A stretch of DNA of 64,000 nucleotides from contig NZ_CP109171.1 of assembly GCF_036246005.1 (NCBI RefSeq), positions 1,116,001 to 1,180,000 of the forward strand, read 5' to 3'. The stretch is from Streptomyces sp. NBC_01723. GTDB taxonomy: Bacteria > Actinomycetota > Actinomycetes > Streptomycetales > Streptomycetaceae. Shown one piece after another: positions 1 through 8,418 of the stretch. Below the pieces are notes generated by a model. It saw only the letters and a program-made list of their open reading frames with translations, was not told where the DNA came from and ran no database searches. How positions within the stretch are numbered: position 1 is the first letter of the stretch; every line of letters starts with the position of its first letter. Both the position numbers and the translations under genes were made by a program.

Positions 1-1
1 G

Positions 2-403
2 CTCCTCGGGCACATGGGCGGCCCGTTCTACGCCCGCCGCGAGACCGGCGCGTGGACGGTCCCCAAGGGCGAGTACGATCCCGCGGAACCGGCCTGGGAC
101 GCGGCCCGGCGGGAGTTCCAGGAGGAGCTGGGGCTGCCGCCGCCCGACGGTGCGGCCGTCCCGCTCGGCGAGGTGCGGCAGGCGGGCGGGAAGGTCGTCA
201 CGGTCTGGGCCGTCGAGGCCGACCTCGACCCGGCGACGGTCGTACCCGGCACCTTCCGTATGGAGTGGCCGCCGCGGTCGGGCCGGACCCAGGAGTTCCC
301 CGAGCTGGACCGGGTCGCCTGGTTCCCGGTGGAGCGGGCGCGCGAGGTGATCGTGACGGCGCAGGCCGCGTTTCTCGACCGGCTGGCTGAGCACTCGCAC
401 TGA
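2..403 (+). CDS. NUDIX hydrolase, 5' end outside window
   Basis: Hydrolase of the NUDIX superfamily, which cleaves nucleoside diphosphates linked to another moiety; the substrate cannot be told from sequence. The complete Nudix box is visible: G-E-Y-D-P, then R-R-E-F-Q-E-E-L-G-L, matching GX5EX7REUXEEXGU and supplying the metal-binding glutamates. The frame stays open upstream of the first ATG at 14 (codons L-L-G-H), so the gene probably begins before the window and the ATG is internal. The protein ends in a short charged tail. It precedes the aldehyde dehydrogenase by about 107 bp in the same direction, but no functional link is evident. Confidence 0.88.
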   Translation, partial: LLGHMGGPFYARRETGAWTVPKGEYDPAEPAWDAARREFQEELGLPPPDGAAVPLGEVRQAGGKVVTVWAVEADLDPATVVPGTFRMEWPPRSGRTQEFPELDRVAWFPVERAREVIVTAQAAFLDRLAEHSH

Positions 404-510
404 CAAGAGGCGACGCGGTGCGGAAAGCCCGCACCGGACCCGTCCGCGTTGCGGCACCCCCCGCCACGCGCCAGGGTCGAAGCACGAGCCACCACCCAGG
501 GAGGTCGGTC

Positions 511-1896
511 ATGCCCATCGCGACGGTGAATCCGGCGAACGGCGAGACGCTCAGGACGTACGAGGCCATGGGCGAGGAGGAGATCGAGCGCCGGATCCAG
601 CTCGCGGAGGCCACCTTCCGCACGTACCGGACGACGGCGCTCGACGAGCGCGCCCGGCTCATGCACCGGGCCGCCGATCTCCTGGAGGCGGACCAGGAGG
701 AGATCGGCAAGGTCATCACGACCGAGATGGGCAAGCCGGTCAAGCAGGCCCGCGCGGAGGCCGCCAAGTGCGCCAAGGCGATGCGCTGGTACGCCGACCA
801 CGCGGCCGCCCTGCTCGCCGACGAGGAGCCCGCGGAGTCCGACGTGAAGGACTCCGGCGCCTCCCGGGCCCTGGTCCGCTACCGGCCGCTGGGCCCGGTG
901 CTCGCGGTGATGCCGTGGAACTTCCCGCTCTGGCAGGTGATCCGGTTCGCGGCGCCCGCGCTGATGGCGGGCAACGTGGGGCTGCTCAAGCACGCCTCGA
1001 ACGTGCCGCAGACCGCCCTGTACCTGGAGGACCTGTTCCACCGGGCGGGCTTTGCCGAGGGCTGCTTCCAGACCCTGCTGATCGGCTCCGCGGCCGTCGA
1101 CGGCGTCCTGCGCGACGAGCGGGTGCGGGCCGCCACCCTCACCGGCAGCGAGCCGGCCGGCCGCGCGGTCGCCGCCACCGCCGGCGAGATGATCAAGAAG
1201 ACGGTGCTGGAGCTGGGCGGCAGCGACCCCTTCGTCGTCATGCCGTCCGCCGACGTGGACCGGGCCGCCGAGGTCGCCGTCACCGCGCGCACGCAGAACG
1301 CCGGGCAGTCCTGCATCGCCGCCAAGCGGTTCATCGTGCACACGGACGTGTACGACGCGTTCGTGGAACGCTTCACCGCGGGCATGAGGGCGCTGAAGGT
1401 CGGCGACCCGCTGGACGAGGAGACCGAGGTCGGGCCGCTCTCCAGCGAGCAGGGCCTGAACGACGTGGTGGAGCTGGTCGACGACGCGAAGCGGGCCGGC
1501 GCGACGGTGCTGTGCGGGGGCGAACGCCCCGAGGGCCCGGGCTGGTACTACCCGCCGACCGTGCTGGCCGACGTGACGCGCGAGATGCGCATCCACCGCG
1601 AGGAGGCCTTCGGCCCCGTCGCCACGCTGTACCGGGTGGCGGACCTGGACGAGGCGGTGCTGATCGCCAACGACTCGGACTTCGGGCTCAGTTCCAACGT
1701 CTGGACCCGCGACGACGCCGACGTGGACCGCTTCGTACGGGACCTGGAGGCGGGTGGCGTGTACGTCAACGGGATGACCGCGTCCCATCCGGCGTTCCCG
1801 TTCGGCGGGGTCAAGCGGTCGGGCTACGGGCGTGAGCTGTCCGGGCACGGAATCCGGGAGTTCTGCAACATCACCACGGTATGGCACGGAGCGTGA
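511..1896 (+). CDS. NAD(P)-dependent aldehyde dehydrogenase, succinate-semialdehyde type
   Basis: Oxidises an aldehyde to the acid with NAD(P)+. The sequence most resembles succinate-semialdehyde dehydrogenases (PWNFPLWQ motif, short N-terminus). Glu234 in LELGGSD and Cys268 in NAGQSCIAAKRF are the general base and nucleophile; the C-terminal PFGGVKRSGYGRELS segment is typical of the family. Length is 461 aa, normal. The ATG at 511 is chosen because AGGGAGG lies at 498-504; the open frame extends upstream to 418 but that part is Arg/Pro-rich and lacks family similarity. No GABA transaminase is adjacent, so involvement in GABA catabolism is only a possibility. Confidence 0.9.
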   Translation: MPIATVNPANGETLRTYEAMGEEEIERRIQLAEATFRTYRTTALDERARLMHRAADLLEADQEEIGKVITTEMGKPVKQARAEAAKCAKAMRWYADHAAALLADEEPAESDVKDSGASRALVRYRPLGPVLAVMPWNFPLWQVIRFAAPALMAGNVGLLKHASNVPQTALYLEDLFHRAGFAEGCFQTLLIGSAAVDGVLRDERVRAATLTGSEPAGRAVAATAGEMIKKTVLELGGSDPFVVMPSADVDRAAEVAVTARTQNAGQSCIAAKRFIVHTDVYDAFVERFTAGMRALKVGDPLDEETEVGPLSSEQGLNDVVELVDDAKRAGATVLCGGERPEGPGWYYPPTVLADVTREMRIHREEAFGPVATLYRVADLDEAVLIANDSDFGLSSNVWTRDDADVDRFVRDLEAGGVYVNGMTASHPAFPFGGVKRSGYGRELSGHGIREFCNITTVWHGA

Positions 1897-1921
1897 GCCT
1901 TCCGCGACTACGATCCCCTTT

Positions 1922-2158
1922 GTGAACCGCGAAGTGACCCTGCCTCTGATCGTCGACGACCGCGGCACCCTGCAGGTCGCCGCGTCCGACGTGAGCAAGC
2001 TGCTGCGCACGGTGGGCGGGCGGTGGCTGCGGCTGGTGGAGGCGGGCGAGGTGAGTCTGGACGAGGACACGGTCGCGGCGCTCACCATCGAGCTGGCCAA
2101 GCTGGCCGACCGGATCGACGTGGCGTGCATCGCCCACAGCAGCGGCCCGTCCTCCTGA
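1922..2158 (+). CDS. small conserved actinomycete protein (DUF6213-like)
   Basis: A 78-aa soluble protein without membrane segments or a known catalytic motif. I believe it belongs to a small Streptomyces-specific family (DUF6213), but this is from memory of similar proteins. It starts with a GTG only 25 bp after the aldehyde dehydrogenase stop, and begins with a beta-strand-rich stretch (VTLPLIVDDRGTLQV) followed by two predicted helices ending in LAKLADRIDVACIAH. An earlier in-frame ATG at 1832 lies inside the dehydrogenase gene and is unlikely. Function unknown. Confidence 0.65.
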   Translation: MNREVTLPLIVDDRGTLQVAASDVSKLLRTVGGRWLRLVEAGEVSLDEDTVAALTIELAKLADRIDVACIAHSSGPSS

Positions 2159-2222
2159 CGCCGCTCCCCGGAACGGACCGGCCCGGCGAGAGATCACCGG
2201 GCTCCGGCCCGCCCCCCGGGCG

Positions 2223-3449
2223 CTACCGGATCGGCACCCCCGCCAGCGTCCGCGCGATGACGAGCCGCTGGATCTCGCTCGTCCCCTCGAAGATGGTGTA
2301 GATCGCGGCGTCCCGGTGCATCCGCTCCACGGGGTACTCCCGCGTGTACCCGTTGCCGCCCAGGATCTGGACCGCCTGCGCGGTCACCTTCTTCGCCGTC
2401 TCGCTCGCGAACAGCTTGGACATCGACCCCTCGGCCGCCGTGAACGGCTTGCCGTTGATCGCCATCCATGAGGCCCGCCACACCAGCAGCCGGGCCGCGT
2501 CGATGGACGTCCGCATGTCGGCGAGCTGGAAGGCGACGCCCTGGTTGTCGATGATCGGCCGCCCGAACTGCTCACGGGTGCGTGCGTACTCCAGCGCCTC
2601 CTCGTACGCGGCGCGGGCGGTACCCACCGCCATGGCGCCGACGGCCGGTCGCGAGGCCTCGAACGTGGCCATCGCGGCGTTCTTGACGCGCTCACCGCCC
2701 TGCTTGGCCTTCTCCCGCGCGCGGGCCAGCCGGGCGTCCAGCTTCTCCTTGCCGCCGAGCAGGCAGGAGCCGGGGACGCGCACGTTGTCCAGGACCACCT
2801 CGGCGGTGTGCGAGGCGCGGATGCCGTGCTTCTTGAACTTCTGGCCCTGGGACAGGCCGGGGGTGGCCGGCGGGACGATGAAGGAGGCGTGCCCCTTGGA
2901 GCCCAGCTCCGGGTCCACGACCGCGACGACGACGTGGACGTTGGCGATGCCGCCGTTGGTCGCCCAGGTCTTGGTGCCGTTGAGCACCCACTCGTCCTTG
3001 GCCTCGTCGTACACGGCGCGCGTGCGCATGGAGGCCACGTCGGAGCCGGCGTCCGGCTCGGAGGAGCAGAAGGCGGCGACCTTCACGTCGTTCACGTCGC
3101 CGTACATCTGGGGGATCCAGGTGCCGATCTGCTCCTCGGTGCCGTTGGCGAGGACACCGACGGCGGCGAGACCGGTCCCGACGATGGACAGGGCGATGCC
3201 GGCGTCGCCCCAGAACAGCTCCTCCATGGCCATGGGGATGCCGAGGCCGGTGGAGTCGAAGTACTGCTGTGCGTAGAAGTCGAGGGAGTAGATGCCGACC
3301 TTGGCGGCCTCCTGGATGACCGGCCAGGGAGTCTCCTCACGCTCGTCCCATTCGGCGGCCGCGGGGCGGATGACGTCGGCCGCGAAGCCGTGCAGCCAGT
3401 CCCGGACCTCCTTCTGTTCGTCGCTCAGCTCCATGGTGAACTCGGCCAT
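2223..3449 (-). CDS. acyl-CoA dehydrogenase
   Basis: FAD-dependent alpha,beta-dehydrogenation of acyl-CoA, the first step of beta-oxidation or of branched-chain amino-acid catabolism. The 408-aa protein has the full N-terminal helical, middle beta and C-terminal helical domains. [10 protein letters not shown] and TKTWATNGG are flavin/substrate-loop motifs, and the C-terminal IFEGTSEIQ contains the likely catalytic base Glu388. It is transcribed divergently from a TetR regulator, with palindromes of TetR-operator type in the 169-bp gap, so repression by that regulator is plausible. Acyl-chain specificity cannot be read from the sequence. Confidence 0.92.
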   Translation of the reverse strand: MAEFTMELSDEQKEVRDWLHGFAADVIRPAAAEWDEREETPWPVIQEAAKVGIYSLDFYAQQYFDSTGLGIPMAMEELFWGDAGIALSIVGTGLAAVGVLANGTEEQIGTWIPQMYGDVNDVKVAAFCSSEPDAGSDVASMRTRAVYDEAKDEWVLNGTKTWATNGGIANVHVVVAVVDPELGSKGHASFIVPPATPGLSQGQKFKKHGIRASHTAEVVLDNVRVPGSCLLGGKEKLDARLARAREKAKQGGERVKNAAMATFEASRPAVGAMAVGTARAAYEEALEYARTREQFGRPIIDNQGVAFQLADMRTSIDAARLLVWRASWMAINGKPFTAAEGSMSKLFASETAKKVTAQAVQILGGNGYTREYPVERMHRDAAIYTIFEGTSEIQRLVIARTLAGVPIR

Positions 3450-3474
3450 GTCCCCTCCAGTGACCCACGTGCGT

Positions 3475-3511
3475 GTTACTTGCGGTAACCCGAGTCTGTT
3501 ACCGGTCGGTA
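3475..3511. promoter_or_regulatory. two adjacent palindromes, candidate TetR operator
   Basis: Two inverted repeats lie in the divergent promoter region between the acyl-CoA dehydrogenase and the TetR gene: GTTAC-N5-GTAAC at 3475-3489 and TACCG-N2-CGGTA at 3500-3511. The second matches the TNACCGNNCGGTNA type of site bound by many fatty-acid-related TetR repressors. Position and symmetry support an operator; binding is inferred. Confidence 0.55.
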
Positions 3512-3618
3512 GGAAAAGTCAACTCCCGAGGCCCCGTCGCCCTCCCGTTCGATGCCGGGCGCCCCGTGGGTGTTAGTTTGCGACGGCGTCACCGAAACAG
3601 CACGGGTGGGGAGAGCAC

Positions 3619-4275
3619 ATGGACACCACACAGCGGACCGACCAGCAGCGGTCCGCCGACCGCAGACGGCGCGAGCTGCTCGAGGCCGCCGACCGGGTGG
3701 TGCTGCGCGACGGTCCACAGGCCTCGATGAACGCCATCGCCGCCGAGGCCGGCATCACCAAGCCGATCCTCTACCGCCACTTCGGGGACAAGGGCGGACT
3801 GTACGCCGCCCTCGCCGTCCGGCACACCGACGCCCTCCTCGCCTCGCTGCGGGCCGCCCTGGACGCCCCGGCGGAGCGGCGGCAACGCGTCGAGGCCACC
3901 CTGGACACCTATCTGGCGGCCATCGAGGCCCGCCCGCAGGTGTACCGCTTCCTGATGCATCCGGCGGAGGGCATCGCCACCCCGGCCGACCAGGCCGACC
4001 AGGGATTCGACGTCGGCAAGCACTCGGCCCCGCTGCTGCGCAGGATGGGCGAGGAACTGGCCCAGGTCATCGAGGAACGCCTCGACGTCGGCCCCGGTAC
4101 CCAGCAGTTGGCCCGGGTGTGGGGGCACGGCATCGTCGGCATGATGCACGCCGCGGGCGACTGGTGGCTGGGCGAACGCCCCTGCTCCCGGGCGGAGTTG
4201 GTGAGCACCCTGGCCGACCTGCTGTGGGGCCGGCTGGCGGCCGCCGGGGACAAGGCCGGCGGGCCGGGCTTCTGA
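3619..4275 (+). CDS. TetR-family transcriptional regulator
   Basis: One-component repressor of 218 aa. The N-terminal DNA-binding domain runs from about residue 15 to 62 and includes the helix-turn-helix segment AIAAEAGITKPILYRHFGDK. The C-terminal domain (about 75-210) is the variable ligand-binding and dimerisation part. It is divergent from the acyl-CoA dehydrogenase, so an acyl-CoA or fatty-acid-like effector is the simplest guess. The upstream GGGGAG (3609-3614) fits an RBS for this ATG. Confidence 0.88.
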   Translation: MDTTQRTDQQRSADRRRRELLEAADRVVLRDGPQASMNAIAAEAGITKPILYRHFGDKGGLYAALAVRHTDALLASLRAALDAPAERRQRVEATLDTYLAAIEARPQVYRFLMHPAEGIATPADQADQGFDVGKHSAPLLRRMGEELAQVIEERLDVGPGTQQLARVWGHGIVGMMHAAGDWWLGERPCSRAELVSTLADLLWGRLAAAGDKAGGPGF

Positions 4276-4311
4276 CGGCCCCCCGACCCGCGCTCCCCCG
4301 GCCCCGCGCGC

Positions 4312-4851
4312 TCAGCGGTGCCAGGTGGCACGCGCCACCTGCCGCGCCAGCCTCCGGCGCCGCCACCCCGACAGGCGCTCGGAGTACACCCGCCCCTCCA
4401 GGTGATCGCACTCGTGCTGGAGGCACCGCGCGAAGAAACCGGTGCCACGCACGGTGACGGGGTCCCCGGTCACCGTGAGCCCCGTCACGACGGCCTCGTC
4501 GTGCCGCTCGGTCCCGGCCTCCAGCCCCGGCAGCGACAGACAGCCCTCCGGGCCGCGCGCCACCACCCCGCCGGTCTCGACGAGCCGCGGGTTCACCAGG
4601 TGGCCGAGGTGGCGCTCGTCCTCGTCGTCCGGACAGTCGTAGACGAAGACGCGCAGCCCCGTGCCGATCTGGTTCGCGGCCAGGCCCACGCCGTGGGCGG
4701 CGTACATGGTCGCGAACAAGTCCTCCACGAGCCCCGCGAGTTCCGGACCGAAGTCCGTCACCTCCTCGCACGGGGCGTGCAGGACGGGATCGCCGAGGAG
4801 GCCGAGGGGACGGACGCGCCCGTGGGCGCCCGGGATGGAGCCGTGTCGCAT
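4312..4851 (-). CDS. def: peptide deformylase
   Basis: Removes the N-terminal formyl group from nascent proteins. All three family motifs are present in the 179-aa protein: GVGLAANQ (54-61), EGCLS (102-106, metal ligand Cys104) and Q-HECDH (145-150, ligands His146 and His150, catalytic Glu147). The C-terminal tail is Arg-rich (SGWRRRRLAR), which could help ribosome contact, although this is inference. Streptomyces usually carry several def paralogues; this one is not linked to fmt. It is convergent with the TetR gene and divergent from murT. Confidence 0.93.
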   Translation of the reverse strand: MRHGSIPGAHGRVRPLGLLGDPVLHAPCEEVTDFGPELAGLVEDLFATMYAAHGVGLAANQIGTGLRVFVYDCPDDEDERHLGHLVNPRLVETGGVVARGPEGCLSLPGLEAGTERHDEAVVTGLTVTGDPVTVRGTGFFARCLQHECDHLEGRVYSERLSGWRRRRLARQVARATWHR

Positions 4852-5020
4852 GGCGGCAAGAGTAAGGTCCCTGTGTCCCCCGGCGGGTCGCGCCCACCGC
4901 CGGAGCCCCGTGGCCGGTGCCGCGATTCGGGAGTGCGAACGGATCTCGATAGGCTGAGGTCCACACCACGTGGCCGTCAGGCTTCAGGCGCGGCGCGTAC
5001 GCAAGGAGGATCGAGAACTG

Positions 5021-6259
5021 ATGGCAGGCAACTCGGACCCGCTCTCGCCCCGGGCCAAGATCGCCGTGACCGCGGGCAAGGCGGTCGCGGCGGCTTCGCG
5101 CGCCGCGGGGCGCGGCAGTGGTTCGGTGATCGGCGGCAAGGTCGCGCTGAGACTCGATCCGGACCTCCTCGCCCGGCTCGCCCAGCACCTGGACGTGACC
5201 CTGGTCTCGGCGACCAACGGCAAGACCACCACCACCCGGCTGATCGCCGAGGCACTGCGCGCGGCGGGACCGGTCGTCTCCAACGCGCTCGGCGCCAACA
5301 TGCCGGCCGGCATCACCTCGGCCCTCGCGGCCGGCTCGGACGCCCGCTACGGCGTCATCGAGGTCGACGAGAAGTACCTCGTCGGCGTCGCCCAGGCCAC
5401 CGAGCCGAAGTGCATCGCCCTCCTCAACCTCTCCCGCGACCAGCTCGACCGCGCCGCGGAGACCCGCATGCTCGCCGAGAACTGGCGTGAGGGCCTGACC
5501 GGCTCGAAGGCCGTGGTCGTCGCCAACGCCGACGACCCGCTGGTGGTGTGGGCGGCGTCCTCCTCCCCCAACGTGATCTGGGTCGCCGCCGGCCAGATGT
5601 GGAAGGACGACGCCTGGTCCTGCCCGGCGTGCGGCGGCGTGATGCAGCGTCCCGGCGACGACTGGTTCTGCGGCGAGTGCGGCTTCCGCCGCCCCACGCC
5701 GAGCTGGGCGCTCTCCGGCGACCACGTCCTCGACCCGCACGGCTCCGCCTGGCCGATCCACCTCCAGCTGCCGGGCCGCGCCAACAAGGCCAACGCCGCC
5801 TCGTCGGCCGCCGTCGCCGCCGTCTTCGGCGTGCCGCCGCAGGTCGCCCTGGAGCGCATGTACCAGGTGCAGGCGGTCGCCGGACGCTACGACGTGGTGC
5901 AGTTCCAGGGCCGCGACCTGCGTCTGCTGCTCGCCAAGAACCCGGCGGGCTGGCTGGAGACCTTCTCCCTGATCGACCCGCCGCCCACGCCGGTGATCCT
6001 CTCGGTGAACGCGCGCGGGGCCGACGGCACCGACACCTCCTGGCTGTGGGACGTGGACTACACCCGGCTGACCGGCCACCCGATCTGCGTGATCGGCGAC
6101 CGCAAGCTGGACCTCGCGGTGCGCCTTGAGGTCGCCAACCAGCAGTTCCAGGTGTGCGAGGACCTCGACCAGGCGGTGCAGATGTGCCCGCCCGGCCGGA
6201 TCGAGGTCATCGCCAACTACACCGCCTTCCAGGACCTGCGCCGCCGCGTCGGCAACTGA
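5021..6259 (+). CDS. murT: lipid II isoglutaminyl synthase, MurT subunit
   Basis: Mur-ligase-like subunit that activates the alpha-carboxyl of D-Glu in lipid II for amidation by GatD, forming D-isoglutamine in the peptidoglycan stem. The 412-aa protein has the ATP-binding TNGKTTTT loop (65-72), a four-cysteine zinc ribbon (Cys201, Cys204, Cys217, Cys220) inserted in the central domain as in known MurT proteins, and the C-terminal DUF1727 domain. AAGGAGGA at 5003-5010 selects the ATG at 5021; the earlier in-frame start at 4970 has no RBS. gatD follows 23 bp downstream, so the two subunits are co-transcribed. Confidence 0.93.
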   Translation: MAGNSDPLSPRAKIAVTAGKAVAAASRAAGRGSGSVIGGKVALRLDPDLLARLAQHLDVTLVSATNGKTTTTRLIAEALRAAGPVVSNALGANMPAGITSALAAGSDARYGVIEVDEKYLVGVAQATEPKCIALLNLSRDQLDRAAETRMLAENWREGLTGSKAVVVANADDPLVVWAASSSPNVIWVAAGQMWKDDAWSCPACGGVMQRPGDDWFCGECGFRRPTPSWALSGDHVLDPHGSAWPIHLQLPGRANKANAASSAAVAAVFGVPPQVALERMYQVQAVAGRYDVVQFQGRDLRLLLAKNPAGWLETFSLIDPPPTPVILSVNARGADGTDTSWLWDVDYTRLTGHPICVIGDRKLDLAVRLEVANQQFQVCEDLDQAVQMCPPGRIEVIANYTAFQDLRRRVGN

Positions 6260-6282
6260 CCGCGAGACTTCAGGGGACTTTC

Positions 6283-7011
6283 GTGAGCGACAACCAACTG
6301 CGGATCGTCTGGATCTACCCGGACCTGCTCAGCACGTACGGCGACCAGGGCAACGCCCTCGTGGTGGAGCGCCGGGCCCGCCAGCGCGGCCTCGACGTGG
6401 CCCGGCTCGACGTGCGCAGCGACCAGCAGATCCCGACCTCCGGCGACATCTACCTGATCGGCGGCGGCGAGGACCGTCCACAGCGGCTCGCCGCCGAGCG
6501 GCTGCGCCGCGACGGCGGCCTGCACCGGGCCGTGGAGAACGGCGCGATCGTGTTCTCCGTCTGCGCCGGCTACCAGATCCTGGGCCACGAGTTCATCAAC
6601 GACCTGGGCCAGCGGGAGCCGGGCCTCGGACTGCTCGACGTGGTCTCGACGCGGGGCGAGGGCGCCCGCTGCGTCGGCGACGTCCTCGCCGACATCGACC
6701 CGCGCCTCGGGCTGCCGCCCCTGACCGGCTTCGAGAACCACCAGGGCGTCACCCACCTCGGCCCCACCGCGCGCCCGCTCTCCCAGGTCCGCTTCGGCAA
6801 CGGCAACGGCACGGGCGACGGCACCGAGGGCGCGTACAACGACACGGTCTTCGGTACGTACATGCACGGCCCGGTGCTGGCGCGCAACCCGCAGATCGCG
6901 GACCTGCTGCTCAAGCTGGCCCTCGACGTGAACGCGCTGCCGCCGACGGACGACCGCTGGTACGAGGCGCTCCGCAACGAGCGCATCGCCGCGGCGCAGC
7001 AGCCTGCCTGA
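6283..7011 (+). CDS. gatD: lipid II isoglutaminyl synthase, GatD glutaminase subunit
   Basis: Class I glutamine amidotransferase (CobB/CobQ-like) that releases ammonia from glutamine for the MurT partner. The nucleophile Cys94 lies in FSVCAGYQILG and the likely catalytic His195 in YMHGP, the same spacing as in characterised GatD proteins. The 242-aa length is normal. The GTG at 6283 is preceded by AGGGGAC, and the protein then reads SDNQLRIVWIYPDLL, the usual GatD N-terminus. Together with murT it forms a two-gene unit in cell-wall synthesis at the cytoplasmic face of the membrane. Confidence 0.93.
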   Translation: MSDNQLRIVWIYPDLLSTYGDQGNALVVERRARQRGLDVARLDVRSDQQIPTSGDIYLIGGGEDRPQRLAAERLRRDGGLHRAVENGAIVFSVCAGYQILGHEFINDLGQREPGLGLLDVVSTRGEGARCVGDVLADIDPRLGLPPLTGFENHQGVTHLGPTARPLSQVRFGNGNGTGDGTEGAYNDTVFGTYMHGPVLARNPQIADLLLKLALDVNALPPTDDRWYEALRNERIAAAQQPA

Positions 7012-7177
7012 TCCTCCTCGGCGGGCCCGTCTGATGGGTCGTCCGCACAGGTGAGCGGAGAGGTCCAGTAGGCGGACGCGTGGTTCGGTCCCGGCCCCCG
7101 ATGCCGCTAGGGTGGCGGGGATCGAGCCGGACAGCGCGGTCCGGACCCGTGCCACGTTTGAGAAGGTATTTCGGGCT

Positions 7178-8203
7178 ATGCGCATTGGTGTCCTCACGTC
7201 CGGCGGCGACTGCCCCGGCCTGAACGCCGTCATCCGGTCCGTCGTGCACCGCGCCGTCGTCGACCACGGCGACGAGGTCATCGGCTTCCGGGACGGCTGG
7301 AAGGGCCTCCTGGAGTGCGACTACCTGAAGCTCGACCTCGACGCGGTGGGCGGCATCCTGGCCCGCGGCGGCACCATCCTCGGCTCCTCCCGGGTCCGCC
7401 CCGAGCACCTGCGGGACGGCGTGGAGCGCGCCCGCGGCCACGTCGAGGAACTCGGCCTGGACGCGATCATCCCGATCGGCGGCGAGGGCACCCTGAAGGC
7501 GGCCCGCCTGCTGTCGGACAACGGCCTGCCCATCGTCGGCGTGCCCAAGACCATCGACAACGACATAGCGGTCACCGATGTGACGTTCGGCTTCGACACC
7601 GCCGTGACCGTGGCGACCGAGGCCCTGGACCGGCTGAAGACCACCGCCGAGTCCCATCAGCGCGTGCTGATCGTGGAGGTCATGGGCCGTCACACCGGCT
7701 GGATCGCGCTGCACTCGGGCATGGCGGCCGGCGCCCACGCCGTGGTCGTCCCGGAGCGGCCCTTCGACATCGACGAGTTGACCGCGAAGGTCGGCGAGCG
7801 GTTCTCGGCGGGCAAGCGTTTCGCGATCGTGGTGGCCGCGGAGGGCGCCAAGCCGAAGGCCGGCACCATGGACTTCGACGAGGGCGGCAAGGACGTCTAC
7901 GGGCACGAGCGCTTCGCCGGGATCGCCCGCCAGCTCTCGATCGAGCTGGAGGAGCGGCTCGGCAAGGAGGCCCGGCCGGTGATCCTCGGACACGTGCAGC
8001 GCGGGGGTACGCCGACGGCGTACGACCGGGTGCTGGCGACGCGGTTCGGGTGGCACGCGGTGGAGGCCGTGCACCGTGGGGAGTTCGGGATGATGACGGC
8101 CCTGCGCGGGACGGACATCGCGATGGTGCCTCTCGTTGACGCGGTCGAGTCGTTGAAGACGGTGCCGGATGCGCGGTACGCGGAGGCGGAGTGCGTGCTC
8201 TGA
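7178..8203 (+). CDS. pfkA: ATP-dependent 6-phosphofructokinase
   Basis: Phosphorylates fructose 6-phosphate in glycolysis. The 341-aa protein carries GGDCPGLN (9-16), the nucleotide loop GGEGT (101-105) and PKTIDND (123-129) with catalytic Asp127. Gly rather than Asp in the GGEGT loop agrees with ATP rather than pyrophosphate use. Streptomyces have several pfkA paralogues; the location after murT-gatD recalls pfkA3 of S. coelicolor, but that assignment is from memory. The ATG at 7178 starts MRIGVLTSGG, the conserved N-terminus; the open frame upstream to 7112 is not conserved. Confidence 0.93.
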   Translation: MRIGVLTSGGDCPGLNAVIRSVVHRAVVDHGDEVIGFRDGWKGLLECDYLKLDLDAVGGILARGGTILGSSRVRPEHLRDGVERARGHVEELGLDAIIPIGGEGTLKAARLLSDNGLPIVGVPKTIDNDIAVTDVTFGFDTAVTVATEALDRLKTTAESHQRVLIVEVMGRHTGWIALHSGMAAGAHAVVVPERPFDIDELTAKVGERFSAGKRFAIVVAAEGAKPKAGTMDFDEGGKDVYGHERFAGIARQLSIELEERLGKEARPVILGHVQRGGTPTAYDRVLATRFGWHAVEAVHRGEFGMMTALRGTDIAMVPLVDAVESLKTVPDARYAEAECVL

Positions 8204-8226
8204 CTGCCGGGCGCCGCTGAGAGCTC

Positions 8227-8322
8227 GGGTCCGCCGGCTCGTCGCGGGCTGCGCGTCGTGTGTGGTTGCTCGCGCTCACGCGGCGGAGCCGCATGTCGAT
8301 ACAGCCCCGCGCCCCTGACGGG
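8227..8322. repeat. dispersed Streptomyces intergenic sequence
   Basis: Between pfkA and the CtaG-like gene is a stretch including GTGTGGTTGCTCGCGC and ending CAGCCCCGCGCCCCTGAC. Sequences of this type recur between genes across Streptomyces genomes. I recognise the type from memory; copy number here cannot be measured because no second copy lies in the window. Confidence 0.45.
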
Positions 8323-8330
8323 TTGCTGTG

Positions 8331-8362
8331 CCGCCCCCGGTGACGGAAGTCGCCGGGGGCGG
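8331..8362 (+). terminator. hairpin terminator after pfkA
   Basis: CCGCCCCCGG (8331-8340) pairs with CCGGGGGCGG (8353-8362) across a 12-nt loop and is followed by GGTTCT. A perfect 10-bp GC stem located 127 bp after the pfkA stop and before the next promoter fits an actinobacterial intrinsic terminator without a long U tract. Confidence 0.7.
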
Positions 8363-8418
8363 TTCTAGTCTTGCTTCGGACAGACGGCGTTCAACCCCCA
8401 CGAATCAGGAGCCGGCGG

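Noticed and set aside
28..2130. A 700-codon minus-strand open frame opposite the aldehyde dehydrogenase
   Set aside because: Shadow of real plus-strand genes with conserved catalytic motifs; no RBS or family resemblance.
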